64,000 bases of DNA from Bathynomus jamesi (taxonomy: Eukaryota; Arthropoda; Malacostraca; Isopoda; Cirolanidae), in NCBI GenBank assembly GCA_023014485.1, contig JAJOZX010000919.1:1002501-1066500 (forward strand). The letters are read 5' to 3'. This document shows, piece after piece, positions 21,727-32,488 of the stretch (positions within the stretch are counted from its first letter, which is position 1; the number at the start of each line of letters is the position of its first letter). The notes beneath the pieces were generated by a model, which was given only the letters and a program-made list of their open reading frames with translations, had not been told where the DNA came from and did no database searches. A program made the position numbers and the translations under genes.

Positions 21727-23027
21727 CGAGGATACTTCAATAAGTATCCGCACTTTTTATTTTAGTGATAATATAGTATATATACTGTAATATATACTCG
21801 TAATAACGAACCAAACTTAGATCTAAGGCTTATTTAGGCTAGCAACAGTATAGGCTTATTTAGGCTATTCTTAGCTGTCACATATTGTACGAGTAGTGAG
21901 CATGGCTGCGCCGCTTTCAATTTGTACTCTGGAAGAACAGAGATTCGGGCTTCGTTTTTTGTGGGCAGAAGGTGTGAAAGGAGCTGAAATTCACACGCGT
22001 TTATGTGCTCAGTATGGGAATAATGCGTTACCACGGCGAAGTGTGTACGAGTGGATTCAAATGTTCAAGGAAGATCGGACATGTGTGACAGATGCTTAGC
22101 GCTCAGGACAACCGTCAACATCAACCAGTGGTGACAAGCAGGAAGAAGCCAGAGCCATGTTTTCGATGACAGAAGATTAACAATAAAAGAAATTGCATCT
22201 TCATTAGACATCAGTCACGGGTCAGCCTATTCGATAGTTCATGACATTCTTGGCTTTCACAAGGTTTGTGCAAGATGGGTGCCCAAACAGTTGACAGAAG
22301 AGCACAAGCGTAATCGTATGGACGTCTGCTCTTGTCTTTTGGCGCGGTATCATAATGAAGGTGAAAACTTTTTGGAGCGCATTATCACTGAAGCTGGATC
22401 CATCACTATGAACCAGAAAGCAAACGACAGAGCATGCAATGGAAGCATCCAACATCTCCCGTTGCAAGAAAGCTGAAAGCGCAGCCGTCAGCAGGTAAAG
22501 TTATGCTAACACTGTTTTGGGATACACAAGGCCCTATCCTTGAACATTATCTAGAGTGTGGAACTACAGTAACAAGTGCATTATATTCTGACATGCTTCG
22601 GAATGAGTTAAAGCAAGCAGTTCGCACAAAACGAAGATGGAGATTGTCGGAAGGTGTTATTCTGTTACACGACAATACGCGCCCTCATACCGCTGCACAG
22701 ACTAGAAAATGCCTTCAAGTACTTAAATTTGAAGTTCTCGACCATCCAGCCTACGGTCCAGACCTGGCACCTTCGGATTTTTACCTGTTTGGACCACTAA
22801 AAGACGCTTTGAGAGGTCAACGATTCCAAAGCGATGATGACCTGAAAGAGGTGGTGCATGACTGGCTACGCACACAGCCAAAAACATTCTTTTGTGATAG
22901 CATTAGGAAGCTTGTAGATTGCTGGACTAAGTGTATTGAGGAACAGAGAGACTACGTTGAGAAGTGATGTGTTTATAATCTATCAGATGTGAAAATAAAA
23001 AGTGCGGATACTTATTGAATTACCCTC

Positions 23028-23028
<1 letters not shown>
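21727..23028 (+). mobile_element. Mariner transposon, full length but inactive
   Basis: At 1302 bp it has the typical mariner size. Inverted ends share TTCAATAAGTATCCGCACTT and continue into TTTTATTTT (about 35 bp), outermost CGAGGATAC / CGAGGGTAA. TA precedes the left end; the right flank reads TG, one change from TA. A (TA)n of about 39 units follows. Confidence 0.92.
21902..22967 (+). pseudogene. Mariner-like (DD34D) transposase, broken
   Basis: The N-terminal HTH region reads RFGLRFLWAEGVKGAEIHTR to residue 65, where a Glu codon has become a stop. The frame shifts near 22165. A deletion of about four bases near 22390 removes the codons of the first catalytic Asp (the GDES position). The C-terminal half is open from 22434, with LLHDNTRPHTA (second Asp) and DHPAYGPDLAPSDFYLFGPL (third Asp, DD34D). 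It ends with DYVEK. The family's substrate is its own terminal repeat with TA targets; this copy cannot be active. Confidence 0.92.

Positions 23029-23030
<2 letters not shown>

Positions 23031-23109
<79 letters not shown>
23031..23109. repeat. (TA)n microsatellite
   Basis: About 38 TA units between the mariner element and a foldback of Tc1 ends. Confidence 0.95.
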
Positions 23110-23112
<3 letters not shown>

Positions 23113-23540
23113 AAACATAGACCGTGCATGGAACAAGGAACTCTTCTGCGAAATTACATCCACTATAGTTCGAATAAGTAATGATACATGACAAATACTA
23201 TAGTTTTTCTTTTTCATGATGGAAAGCCCAACGTGGGCACCGGGTTACTCGCAAAGAGGCCGTAAAATATAGCTTCCCTCACCAGCTATCTGCAAAGCAG
23301 ATAGGATCCAGCTTTGGGACAAGATCTATCCTATCTGCTTTGCAGATAGCTGGTGAGGGAAGCTATATTTTGGGCCTCTTTGCGAGTAACCCGGTGCCCA
23401 CGTTGGGCTTTCCATCATGAAAAAGAAAAAACTATAGTATTTGTCATGTATCATTACTTATTCGAACTATAGTGGATGTAATTTCCAAGAAGAGTTCCTT
23501 GTTCTCTGCACAGTCTGTGTTTAACATATAAGTTTCTCAG
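23110..23540. repeat. Foldback of two inverted Tc1 5' ends
   Basis: Two arms of about 205 bp face each other around a loop of about 15 bp (GGGACAAGATCT, near 23318). The arms carry the same CGTGCATGGAACAAGGAACT block as the Tc1 element at 6250 and the single arm at 31131. The loop edge itself contains a short palindrome, CTATCTGCAAAGCAGATAG. A (TA)n lies on each side. Confidence 0.85.
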
Positions 23541-23688
23541 GGGACCATTCTGAGTTTGTATATATATATATATATATATAAAGAATGTTACAAATTCCTT
23601 ACTGAAATATTGTCGACTGAAAGTGGAATTCGAATAAATAAAATGAACACCTTTCTTTCAAGACAAAAGAAGCGATGGAATTTAATAA

Positions 23689-25883
23689 CACTGGGAAACA
23701 AAATTTGAAAAATTTTCTGTTTATTGTGATTTTTCTGTCGTTTCTTAATGATTTCGGGGCGCTGATTCCAAAAATCATATTGGTTTTGCTCTATCATCAA
23801 CCGTTTCAAAAATATAGGTTATCACACTTTTCATATGGCAAAGTATATAAAGGCTAACATAAATATTTTCTGAAAATAAAAACACTATTGGAAATTAATG
23901 TTTATTGAGCCAAAATTGTTTGACAAACCTAAAATGGTGCAAAGGATATAATATATATCATGAGGAGAACCGATAAGAGAATAACGAGCCTCGTTATGCA
24001 GTGTGCGTTCCCTAAAAATGCACTGAAGAACGCGACTTCCGCGTATGAACATTCTTATCCTTTCTGATCAGCGACCATACGTAGTCTCCCATCATGGAAG
24101 CATCCCAATGGCCCTGGTACCTTTTCTCCATCGTTTGAATATCTTGATAGAATCTTTCGCCATGTTCTTCACTCACATCGCCCAGGTTATCACGAAAAAA
24201 GTCTAGATGTGAATGCAGATAGTGTAATTTTAAAGACATACGGCACCCCATTTTGCCATAGCACTTAATCAAGTTTGACACTAACTCCTTATAGTTTGGT
24301 GCTTTATGGTTGCCTAAAAACCCACGAACCACATCACGGAAAGCACACCAAGCCTCTTTTTCGATCGAAGTCATCTTGGCTTCAAGGTTCTTTGAATTCA
24401 ACAGCGCCTTGACTTGTGGTCCTACAAAGATGCCAGCCTTGACTTTGGCCTCAGAGAGTTTAGGGAACATGACCCGAATCTGTTGGAAAACTTCCCCTCC
24501 AAAATCTAACGCAGTTACAAACTGCTTAATTAGACCCAACTTAATATGGAGAGGTGGTAGCAGAACTATGTCAGGCTTCACAAGAGGTTCCGTGAGTACA
24601 TTGTACTTTCCTGGTTGCAGTCCTTCACGTGGAGGCCACTGAACTGTTTTATAGTGCTCAGTTGAAGCCCTGCTATCCCACAGGCAAAGAAAACATGAAT
24701 ATTTAGTAAACCCTCCTTGTAAACCTAACAGGAAACCAATCATTTTGAAATCACCACACACGTCCCAGTTATATTGTTCATACCTGATTTGAGTGAGCAG
24801 TTGTTTGACATTTTCATAGTCCTCTTTCATTTGAACAGAATGTGCAACTGGTATAGATGGATATTTGTTCCCATTGTGGAGTAGAACAGCTTTTAAACTC
24901 CGAGTTGAACTGTCAATAAACAGGCGCCACTCTGAGGGTATATGTGTTAACCCAATAGCTGTGAATAGACCATTAACCTCGCTGCAATAACAGAGAGAGC
25001 CATTGACATCGTAGAACCTTGCAAACTCTTCATGCCGCTTTCGGTATACAGTGCTCTTGCAGTCTTCTCCAAGCAAATTCCACTCTTTGAGTCTGGAGGT
25101 CAGAAGCTCAGACCCTGATTTCGTCAGACCCAAATCTCTAATTAAGTCGTCCAATTCCCTCTGATTTGGAAAGTGAGGGTTTGTACTGAAAGTTACTGTA
25201 TATGGGCTTATCTTGGTCACCCATAGGCATACCAAAATAGAGCCGATACGCGATTCAGAACTTGGTGCCTTTCACAATCTTGTGCGATACTTGCTTGGGG
25301 CCTATGTAATACCCACAAACGTAGCAGAATATATCCGGCGAGTGTTTACAAGCTCTAGTTGCCATTCTCTTTACCAAACTGTACTACATTACTCATAACC
25401 TGCAGATATAGAGAGAACAGTTATTAAATCTGCAACAGATTACAGATTCCAGAAAAAAGATGTATTCACAACACTGAAATAATGTTCGCAATAAAAAAGG
25501 ATCGATAACACTCAAATCGTCAGCACAGAGAAGCACAGTATCTCAGTGCTGGTAACCATCAGGCAAACAACCTGCTTTCTTTGTGTGCTCACACTTACTG
25601 ACTTCTCAGACTCTGCGCTCTTCTTTATATAGCACAGTGGAAGTTTCGGGCAATTTCTAGAGCAAGAAACTGTCAACGAACATCCGGATTGTTCTCAACA
25701 ACTCCTGATTATTCTGATATTGCTGCGCCCATAATAACATTATACTGGTAAAACATGAAAAATGGATTATCTCTGAAACCATTCATGATACACACAAACC
25801 AAGGCCAGATTTGGACTCAGCGCCCACAAATGCATATAAAAACATAGAAAATTCTATATAAACAGAATCAGTGTTACACAGTG
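23689..25883 (-). mobile_element. CACTG-ended DNA transposon with orphan transposase-like gene
   Basis: The ends are CACTGGGAAACAAAA at the left and the complement of CACTGTGTAACACTG at the right, with ATAA repeated directly outside both. Subterminal regions match as inverted repeats (GGCGCTGATTCC / GGCGCTGAGTCC, then TTGGTTTKTSTSTATCAT-like). The second, shorter copy at 44008-45019 has the same CACTG termini and the same coding tail. CACTR ends and a 3-4 bp duplication fit the CACTA/Mirage/Chapaev group; that assignment is inferred. Confidence 0.7.
24012..25360 (-). pseudogene. Conserved orphan protein, candidate CMC-type transposase
   Basis: A 407-codon frame (25235 to 24012) is open, preceded in another frame by an N-terminal piece with FCYVCG (C-x2-C) and GDQDK near 25235-25350. 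That N-terminal piece is interrupted by a stop and joined out of frame. Candidate catalytic acids are D108 (WRLFIDSSTRSLKAVLLHNG), D162 (VCGDFKMIGFLLGLQGG) with C181-x2-C184 just after, and E356/E357 (LGDVSEEHGERFYQDI). The spacing suggests an RNase H-like DDE fold. From memory the family is annotated as uncharacterised in many arthropod and cnidarian genomes. The frame lies within terminal inverted repeats, so it is probably the transposase of 23689-25883. Much of the N-terminal half seems deleted. Confidence 0.65.
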
Positions 25884-26639
25884 ATAATTCAATATACTCG
25901 TATATGTACTGATTATGTTATATAATGTTATAATGTTTCAGACCAACAAAGACCCTAGGATCCACTCATGGCTGGTCTACCTAACTGTGTTCGTAATCGT
26001 GTATTGTGTATGTCCTCCGTGGTGGCGGAGGGGACCTACAATTTTACGTGGGTTCCGAACCACAAGAACATAAGAAATTTATGTAAAACTGCCGGTAAAT
26101 TGGCAACGACCAATTTTTACGAAACTAAATAATTATCAATTTAAAATAATTAATTATCGATTTAAAACTAAAGATAGAATCTCTGATCCAGAGGATCAAG
26201 TCATAATAGACTACTATCCACAAATATGTTACACTCTATATCTATTTATAACGGACATGCAAATATATCAGATCCAAAGAATCCAGTCAATTTCATTACG
26301 GTATCCATCAAGTCACGGTCCATATCGATTGCGGACCAAGTCAAAATTTACAACCATATACATTACAATATATACACTTACGAGGAAAAGTGTAGGTGTG
26401 GCTGTAAAGACTGTACAGTAATGTAGAAATGTGTGTGCACCCATTATGGGTCTCCCATTTAAAGGTGTTTGTGGGGCAAGTGAAGATCATGAGTTTTTCA
26501 ATACCTCACAGTACTATGGGGGGCACCGCTCGGCAGAGGAATCTCTTTAAATGGGGTGTGTAAGGACAGAGAGTATCCCCTAACCCAAGACGCTGCCTCC
26601 CTATATCCCACAACACTTGTGTTGAGCTGTGGGATCTAT
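25884..26639. other. Intergenic stretch with a 5S-SINE body fragment
   Basis: Apart from a fragment at 26013-26064 of the 5S-derived SINE body and the 3' non-coding part of the CR1 LINE (from about 26400), nothing was recognised. Confidence 0.4.
26013..26064 (-). mobile_element. Body fragment of the 5S-derived SINE
   Basis: GGCGGAGGGGACCTACA and TTTTACGTGGGTTCCGAACC match the minus-strand body of the SINE at 55664-55888. The 5S-like head is missing here. Confidence 0.65.
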
Positions 26640-26665
26640 CCCCACAAAGCCTTAATTTTACTACC

Positions 26666-28779
26666 TTAAACTATACCCTTTCTATCAACATGCGCGTCTA
26701 ATCGATTTTTAAACATGTTTATAGACGTGCTACTAATTACTTCTACCGGCAAACTATTCCAGCTATTTACTATTCTATGCGTAAAAAAGTTTTTCGCAAC
26801 TGCTGTCTCGAACCTTCTACTTGTCAACTTACACCCGTTATTTCTAGTCCTATTATATTGAGATATTTCGAAAAAGCTATCTCTATCTACGTTATCAAAC
26901 CCATTCATAATTTTGAAAACCTGGATTAGATCACCCCTTAACCTCCTAGTCTCGAGTGTAGTCAATTTTAACTCCTTAAGCCTATCCTCGTACGACTTTG
27001 ACCTAAGAGACGGAATCATCTTAGTTGCTCGTCTTTGAACTCTTTCGATTTTGTCTATATCTTTGCGCATATGCGGATTCCAAAATTGGACCGCGTACTC
27101 CAAATGGGGTCTAACTAATGATTTATAAAGAGGAACTATAATATCGCGCGATTTGTACTCAAAATTTCGAGCTATAAAACCTAACACTTTGTTCGCCTTA
27201 TTGACCGCTGCTGTACTTTGTTTCGCTACTTTTAAATCACCAGTGACTATAACTCCTAAATCTTTTTCCTGCTCTACGCTTGTTAAATCTTTCCCTGACA
27301 TACTATACGCAAAATTACCGTTACGCGAACCTATATGCAAAATTTTGCACTTATCCACGTTAAATCTCATTTGCCATGTGACTGACCAATCAACGATTTT
27401 ATTCAGATCTTCCTGAATTTTACCTCTATCTTCGTCATTAATCGCCCTACCACCCAGCTTCGTGTCATCCGCAAACTTTGAAACTGTACTGACTAGGCCG
27501 ACATCTAAATCGTTAATATATATAAGAAAAAGCAAGGGGCCCAATACAGAACCCTGAGGAACGCCACTCGCTACATTAGCCCAACACGACTCCGCTCCAT
27601 CAACGACCACCCTCTGTTTCCTGCCTCGCAACCACTCTTCTAGCCAATTTATTACTACACCCCTGATTCCATGAGCCTTAGTTTTTTCAATGAGTCTTTT
27701 GTGCGGCACGGTGTCAAACGCTTTTTGAAAATCTAAATACACTACATCAACCGCCCGATGTCTATCGTAAACGTCAACCACGCTTTGGAAAAATTCTAAA
27801 AGATTAGTTAAGCAAGATTTGTTTCGCCTAAAACCGTGCTGCGTATTTCTAACCAGATTATGCACTTCTAAGTGTTCGACTATACGATCCCTAATTATTG
27901 ATTCCAGTAGCTTACCTACAACAGACGTTAAACTGATTGGCCTATAATTTCCCGCCGCACCTTTATCGCCTTTCTTAAAGATAGGTGTTACGTTTGCTAA
28001 CTTGAAATTATCTGGTACGCACCCCTCAGAAATAGACGCATTAAAAATCTTTGTTAGCGGCACAACAATGCTATCTTTTAATTCTTTTAGTTGTATGGGA
28101 TATATGGAATCCGGACCCGGTGATTTACGCGTTTTCATTTTATCAATATAGCGCATTACTTCCCCTTCACTAACGACAATATTATCCAAAATATTACCAT
28201 TATCAAAAGGTATTATGTCTATGACCGTAGGGATATTCGTTACATCTTCTATAGTAAAAACTGACGTAAAAAATTCGTTTAGCAAGGTAGCCATTTCCTT
28301 GTTTTCAGAGACTAGATCTCCATTTACATTTTTCAATGGACCCAAGACACTTTTTACTGGATTTCTATTATTGACGTATTGAAAGAATCGCTTGGGGTTT
28401 TCTTTACCGTCACGAGCTATGGAGATTTCAAATTCGCGCTTGGACTTTTTTATTACACTTTTCGCTTCACGCCTCAGAGATATGTAGTTGTTTCGTAACA
28501 ACAAATTGTCTTTATCGCACTTATGTTGCCTATAAGCCCTATCTCTACTCTTTATAATGTCTCCTACTCTAGAAGTAAACCACAAGGGCTTGTTGTTTAC
28601 TTTCGCACGCTTAATTTTGTACGGTACACATTCCTCATTTATAGTCCTAAATACTGTTTCGAACGATTCCCACATTAGTTTTGCGTTGGAGTTCCCCATT
28701 ACGTTTTCCCAATTGACGTGTGACAATTTATTTCGAAATTTACTAAAGTCTGCGTGCTGGAAGTTAGGAATTTTAGTCG
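26666..28779 (-). CDS. CR1-like reverse transcriptase (ORF2 C-terminal part)
   Basis: RNA-directed DNA polymerase for target-primed reverse transcription. The open frame from 28726 gives 686 codons and stays in frame slightly further upstream, to the frameshift at about 28770. RT motifs in order are KSPGPDSIYPIQLKEL, NYRPISLTSVVGKLLE, QHGFRRNKSCLTNLLEF, VYLDFQKAFDTVPH, ASGVPQGSVLGPLLFLIYIN and KFADDTKLGG (near residue 418, catalytic Asp pair kept). The C-terminus has LVRPHLEYAVQFWNPH and VNSWNSLPVEVI blocks. GVPQGSVLGP and FADD point to the CR1/L2 group. A single extra base near 28770 separates it from the endonuclease. Confidence 0.9.
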
Positions 28780-29490
28780 AGTTAGGGTTTCGAGTGACTT
28801 ACTGAGAGGACAAACTCTACCATATTGTGATCGCTATTGCTTAACGGTTCTATTACTTGAAGATCAGTAATTAGCCTATCATCCGTAGTTATTACTAAAT
28901 CTAAAATACTGTCCAACCTCGTAGGTTCCCCAACCTTTTGAATAAGAAAGCTATCCTCGAGAAAATTAACTAAACGATTACCTTCCGCGTCTCCCTGCAT
29001 TGTATCGTAATTCACGTTGGCGCAATTAAAGTCACCCATAACTAAAGCCTGCTCACTACCGATTATTCTCTTTAGTTCACGATATAACGCTTCGTCCGTA
29101 TCAGCTGTTTGATTAGGGGGCCTATATATAACCGCAACAAGAAGTTTGAAATCGTTCAATTTAAGTTCTGCTATAGTCGAATCTATCGGTTCTGGAATTG
29201 AGTGCTTTACTTCTATAACGTTCGCAATATTATCTTTGATATACAACATAACACCGCCTCCTCGCCTACCTATTCTGTTTTTAACAAAAAGTCTATAACC
29301 TTTAATTTGATACTCCCCTACAAAGTCACGTGTTTCAGTGCTAAGCCACGATTCATTTATCGCAATTAAATCATAGTCTTTACAAGCAATTAAAGAAAAA
29401 AATTCGTTTTTTTATTTCGTAGGCTACGAGCATTTAAGGATAGAACCTTCAAATTGTTTGTAATTACGACACCTTCGCGAGCGCAGGGGA
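28770..29490 (-). pseudogene. APE-type endonuclease part of CR1 ORF2, frameshifted
   Basis: The nicking domain that opens the target for reverse transcription. Motifs in order on the minus strand are LSLNARSLRNK (near 29440), INESWLSTETRDF (near 29350, catalytic Glu), GRRGGGVMLYIKDN (near 29250), AVIYRPPNQ (near 29110), VMGDFNCANVNYD (near 29030) and LSNSDHNMVEFV (near 28820). One base is missing in an A-run near 29410, and one extra base lies at the EN/RT junction near 28770. Otherwise the domain is complete. Confidence 0.88.
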
Positions 29491-29502
29491 AATTTGTGGA
29501 AT

Positions 29503-30437
29503 TTACGCTGGGACCGTTCGAGTTACGGCAGCCTGAAAAGAAGAGACAGTATTATGAAATAGTCTTCCTAAACGCGCAGCTCCAACGTCATTAAGATGAA
29601 GTCCATCTTCGAGGAACAAGTCCCTCCTGCCGTAGAAACTGTTCCAAAAATTTGCAAAATGCACTCCTTCCTGTTGGCAAAGAGACTTTAGGTTATTGTT
29701 AATATAGGTCGCCTTGCTGTAGAAATCGTTACGTTGGATAATTCGAGGAAGTATACCTGTTAAAACAATCTTATTAGTTTTCTCCTTTAGTCGCTCTAAT
29801 AAGTCCCTGTACCTAGCCAGCAGTTCTTCCGATCTAGAATTTAAAACGTTATTAGTACCGACATGAATAACATACGTTGTGTCCTCGGCGGTACCGTCTG
29901 TAAAATGGTCAACATATTAGTTATATCCTCCACCCTTGCACCAGGGTAGCAGTAACGGCGCCTACGACGAGGGTTTCTCCCACAGAATTCCTCGAGCTGC
30001 CCTTGAACAATGGAATCACCAACGAGTCGTATTTCCGGTTCATCAGTGTCTTCGAACCCTAAAACAGAAAACTTATTGCTTGTTATTAGTGGTAGACAAG
30101 TCTTTGCTTTTCTCAATGGGGCTCCATTTCGCACTCGAACGAAGGGTTGGGAACTAGGGGAAGAGAGAGGGCTATTAGTACTATTTATATTATTAATAGA
30201 AACTGAGGCAGGAGGGGTCGTAACTGGAGTCTCAAGGGATTCTAATTTTGCCGTCAGGAGCATCACGCTTTCTTCAAGTCTCACCCTGGCCTCCCTCTCA
30301 CGTTCTAACTCGTTCCTCAGCATTTCCATGCTTGAGCACCACCTGCAAACTAACTGATCATTATTATTAGCCATTGTAAATGCGTAAGCAGCAAATTTCC
30401 CTTCACAGCGACTGCAAGTACTTGACGGGGGTGCCAT
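29503..30437 (-). pseudogene. CR1 ORF1 with SGNH esterase domain, one frameshift
   Basis: The N-terminus has CSRCEGKFAAYAF and CRWC (C-x2-C pairs), then a Glu/Arg-rich coiled coil (ELEREREARVRLEESVMLL). The C-terminal half is an SGNH hydrolase: block I VGDSIVQGQLEEF, block III IHVGTNNVLNSRSEELL and block V EDGLHLNDVGAARLG, so Ser, Asn, Asp and His are all present. One frameshift near 29895 splits block I from block III. CR1 ORF1 proteins of this type bind the element RNA; the role of the esterase is unknown. The ATG at 30437 is the first in frame. Confidence 0.88.
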
Positions 30438-30454
30438 GCTTTTAATTAGTTAAA

Positions 30455-30460
30455 CCAAAA

Positions 30461-30512
<52 letters not shown>

Positions 30513-30528
30513 ATATACACACACACAC
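30455..30528. repeat. A-run, (TA)n and (CA)n tract
   Basis: A24 followed by two (TA)n blocks and a short (CA)n lies between the CR1 5' end and a hAT MITE. Confidence 0.9.
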
Positions 30529-31066
30529 AGTGCTTAATTTGTGACGGAACGCTCTGGAACGCCGTTCCGGTACTTTTATTTTAAAACCTAATTAAAAAAA
30601 AGGTTTTTATTTTAATAAAAAGGTCAGCAACGTAATTTCGTAATTTAAAATCCAACGAAATACAGACAGTAGAAAGCGAAAACTAGTCGATCAAGCAGAA
30701 AGAAGTTTGCAGTGTGTGTGGAAATTAATGTGATTATTCTATCGACTTCCTATATATAGCAATAGCATGTAAGTAAAGCAATTTTATTTTGTTTCAAATA
30801 CACATAATATTTTGTTTCACTTAGATGAAATAACATTTCACTTAGATGTTGCAATCACAGTCTAACTTTTTCTTTAAAATAATACTGTATTCGAAGAACT
30901 TTCATTCGCATGTTGCAGTTTTCGCAGAAAAAGCGCTTAAAATGCGTTGGTTTCCGGGGCGCCGCCCCGGACCCCGCTGGAGGAGCTTACAGCGCTCCCC
31001 CAGACCCCCTAACTGTGAGAGCTTCACCTGCGTTCCACTTCTTTTTCATTTACAAATTAAGCACTG
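30528..31066. mobile_element. hAT-like MITE with CAGTGCTTAATTTG ends
   Basis: The inverted ends are CAGTGCTTAATTTGT at the left and the complement of ACAAATTAAGCACTG at the right. The interior contains TGGAACGCCGTTCCGG and a GC-rich block near 30955-31015. The target duplication cannot be resolved because the element lies within simple repeats. A fragment with the same TTCCGGTACTTTTATTTT block is at 33262-33303. Confidence 0.75.
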
Positions 31067-31070
31067 TGTG

Positions 31071-31082
31071 TATATATATATA

Positions 31083-31128
<46 letters not shown>
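31071..31128. repeat. (TA)n microsatellite
   Basis: About 28 TA units between a hAT MITE and a Tc1 5' end. Confidence 0.95.
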
Positions 31129-31130
<2 letters not shown>

Positions 31131-31132
<2 letters not shown>

Positions 31133-31345
31133 CACACAGACCGTGCATGGAACAAGGAACTCTTCTAGGAAAATTAAATCCACTATAGTCCAAATAAGTA
31201 ATGGTAAATGACAAATACTATAGTTTTCTCTTTTTCATGATGCTAGCCCGACGTGGGCAACGGGTCACTCGCAAAGAGGTCCCAAAAATATAGCTTCCCT
31301 CACCAGCTATCTGCAAAGCAGATAGGATCCAGCTTTGGGACAGGA
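31131..31345 (+). mobile_element. Tc1 5' terminal fragment
   Basis: It matches the Tc1 end at 6258-6450 and the arms of the foldback at 23110-23540, starting CGTGCATGGAACAAGGAACT. No transposase follows; the sequence passes into the host block that carries a hAT insertion at 31493. Confidence 0.8.
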
Positions 31346-31492
31346 TCTAGGGTTAAAGCAGCCTAGCCCAGCTACATTTAGAACCTCAATACAAGCAAAA
31401 GACTCGCTGCCTTCACGTCAGATTGAATACATCAAAGAAAAAGGGGCAACTATTATATATTTAGCCAAAACACAAAACTTAAACCTCAACTG

Positions 31493-32367
31493 CAATGTTC
31501 CCTCTAAGGTGTGCGCGTGTGCGCGCGCACACGCGTTGTGAAACCCGCGCACACAGCAAAATAAAATGCGCACAGGCTCAAGCGTATCATGAGTCACGAC
31601 AGTAAATGAAGTAATTTCAAAAATATACTGTATATATATATATATATTGGGGGAACTTTCCTAGCATCTAGTGTGGGCTGTGAGCGTGACTTCAGTTTAA
31701 TGAATTCTATAAAGAACAAATTAAGAAACCGCTTGAAAGAAAATCATTTGGACACGCTCATGCGAATTAAAAGTTACCTGAATGATGACGGATGTATTAA
31801 TCTTCATAGAGTTTATTTGGAATGGGCAAATGCTAAAGATCGTAGGGAGAAATCATAATCATACTTAAATGAAAGGCACTTTCATTTAATGTTATTTTGA
31901 TTATATTTTATTTTATTGAATTTTATTATTTTTTATTTTATTCCTATTTTGTGAATGGATAAAATCATGTATTAATCTTGATAATCTATTTCAAATTGCT
32001 AAATGCTAAAAATTGTTTTGAGAAATGATAACTAAAATAGTCATTTTCAATTAATGTTATTTTTATTTTATTCCTTTATTTTGTTGAATTTTATTTTATT
32101 CATATTTTTAGAATGGATAAAATGTTTTCTTTTTTAAGAATATATAATATTGTAAACAGTTTTTTAATATCCCTTTAACAGTACCGTAATGATCAAGCTA
32201 TCACCTCATGAAAATAATATTTATTAAGTATTTAATATTTATATATATTTCACTTTGAAGATAATAGCGCTCAGAAAAGTTTGCACAATTTTTCATCATG
32301 AATCTAAATGTATGCACAACGAAAATTTTTTGCGCACACGGACTAAAAAAAATTAGAGGGAACATTG
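31493..32367 (+). mobile_element. hAT transposon remnant with perfect 8-bp TSD
   Basis: The ends are CAATGTTCCCTCTAA and its complement TTAGAGGGAACATTG. CTCAACTG is duplicated exactly (31485-31492, 32368-32375). A GCGCGCACACGCG block is repeated as TGCGCACACGG near the right end. The 875-bp element keeps the 3' end of a transposase gene. Confidence 0.93.
31661..31858 (+). pseudogene. hAT transposase C-terminal fragment
   Basis: The frame reads SSVGCERDFSLMNSIKNKLR, then NRLKENHLDTLMRIK, ending ANAKDRREKS and a stop. VGCERDFSxMNxIKxxxR is the signature of the hAT dimerisation domain in the ZNF862-like branch. All catalytic residues lie in the missing upstream part. Confidence 0.85.
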
Positions 32368-32488
32368 CTCAACTGGCCCCTTTTTCTTGGTTTTTCTTGG
32401 TTTTTTCGTGGTTTTATTCATCATAAATATTTTTCACGTGTCACTTTCGTGAAATAATTTTCATATATATATATATATATATATATTA

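Larger units (their letters stand above)
26400..30451 (-). mobile_element. CR1-like LINE, nearly full length
   Basis: Reading on the minus strand from 30451, the order is ORF1 with zinc-finger-like motif, coiled coil and SGNH esterase; then APE endonuclease; reverse transcriptase; and about 240 bp of 3' untranslated sequence. Length is about 4.05 kb. Only about three single-base frameshifts and no in-frame stops inside RT were seen, making this the youngest-looking retroelement in the window. The 5' side abuts a T/A-run and (TA)n at 30455-30516. Confidence 0.9.
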
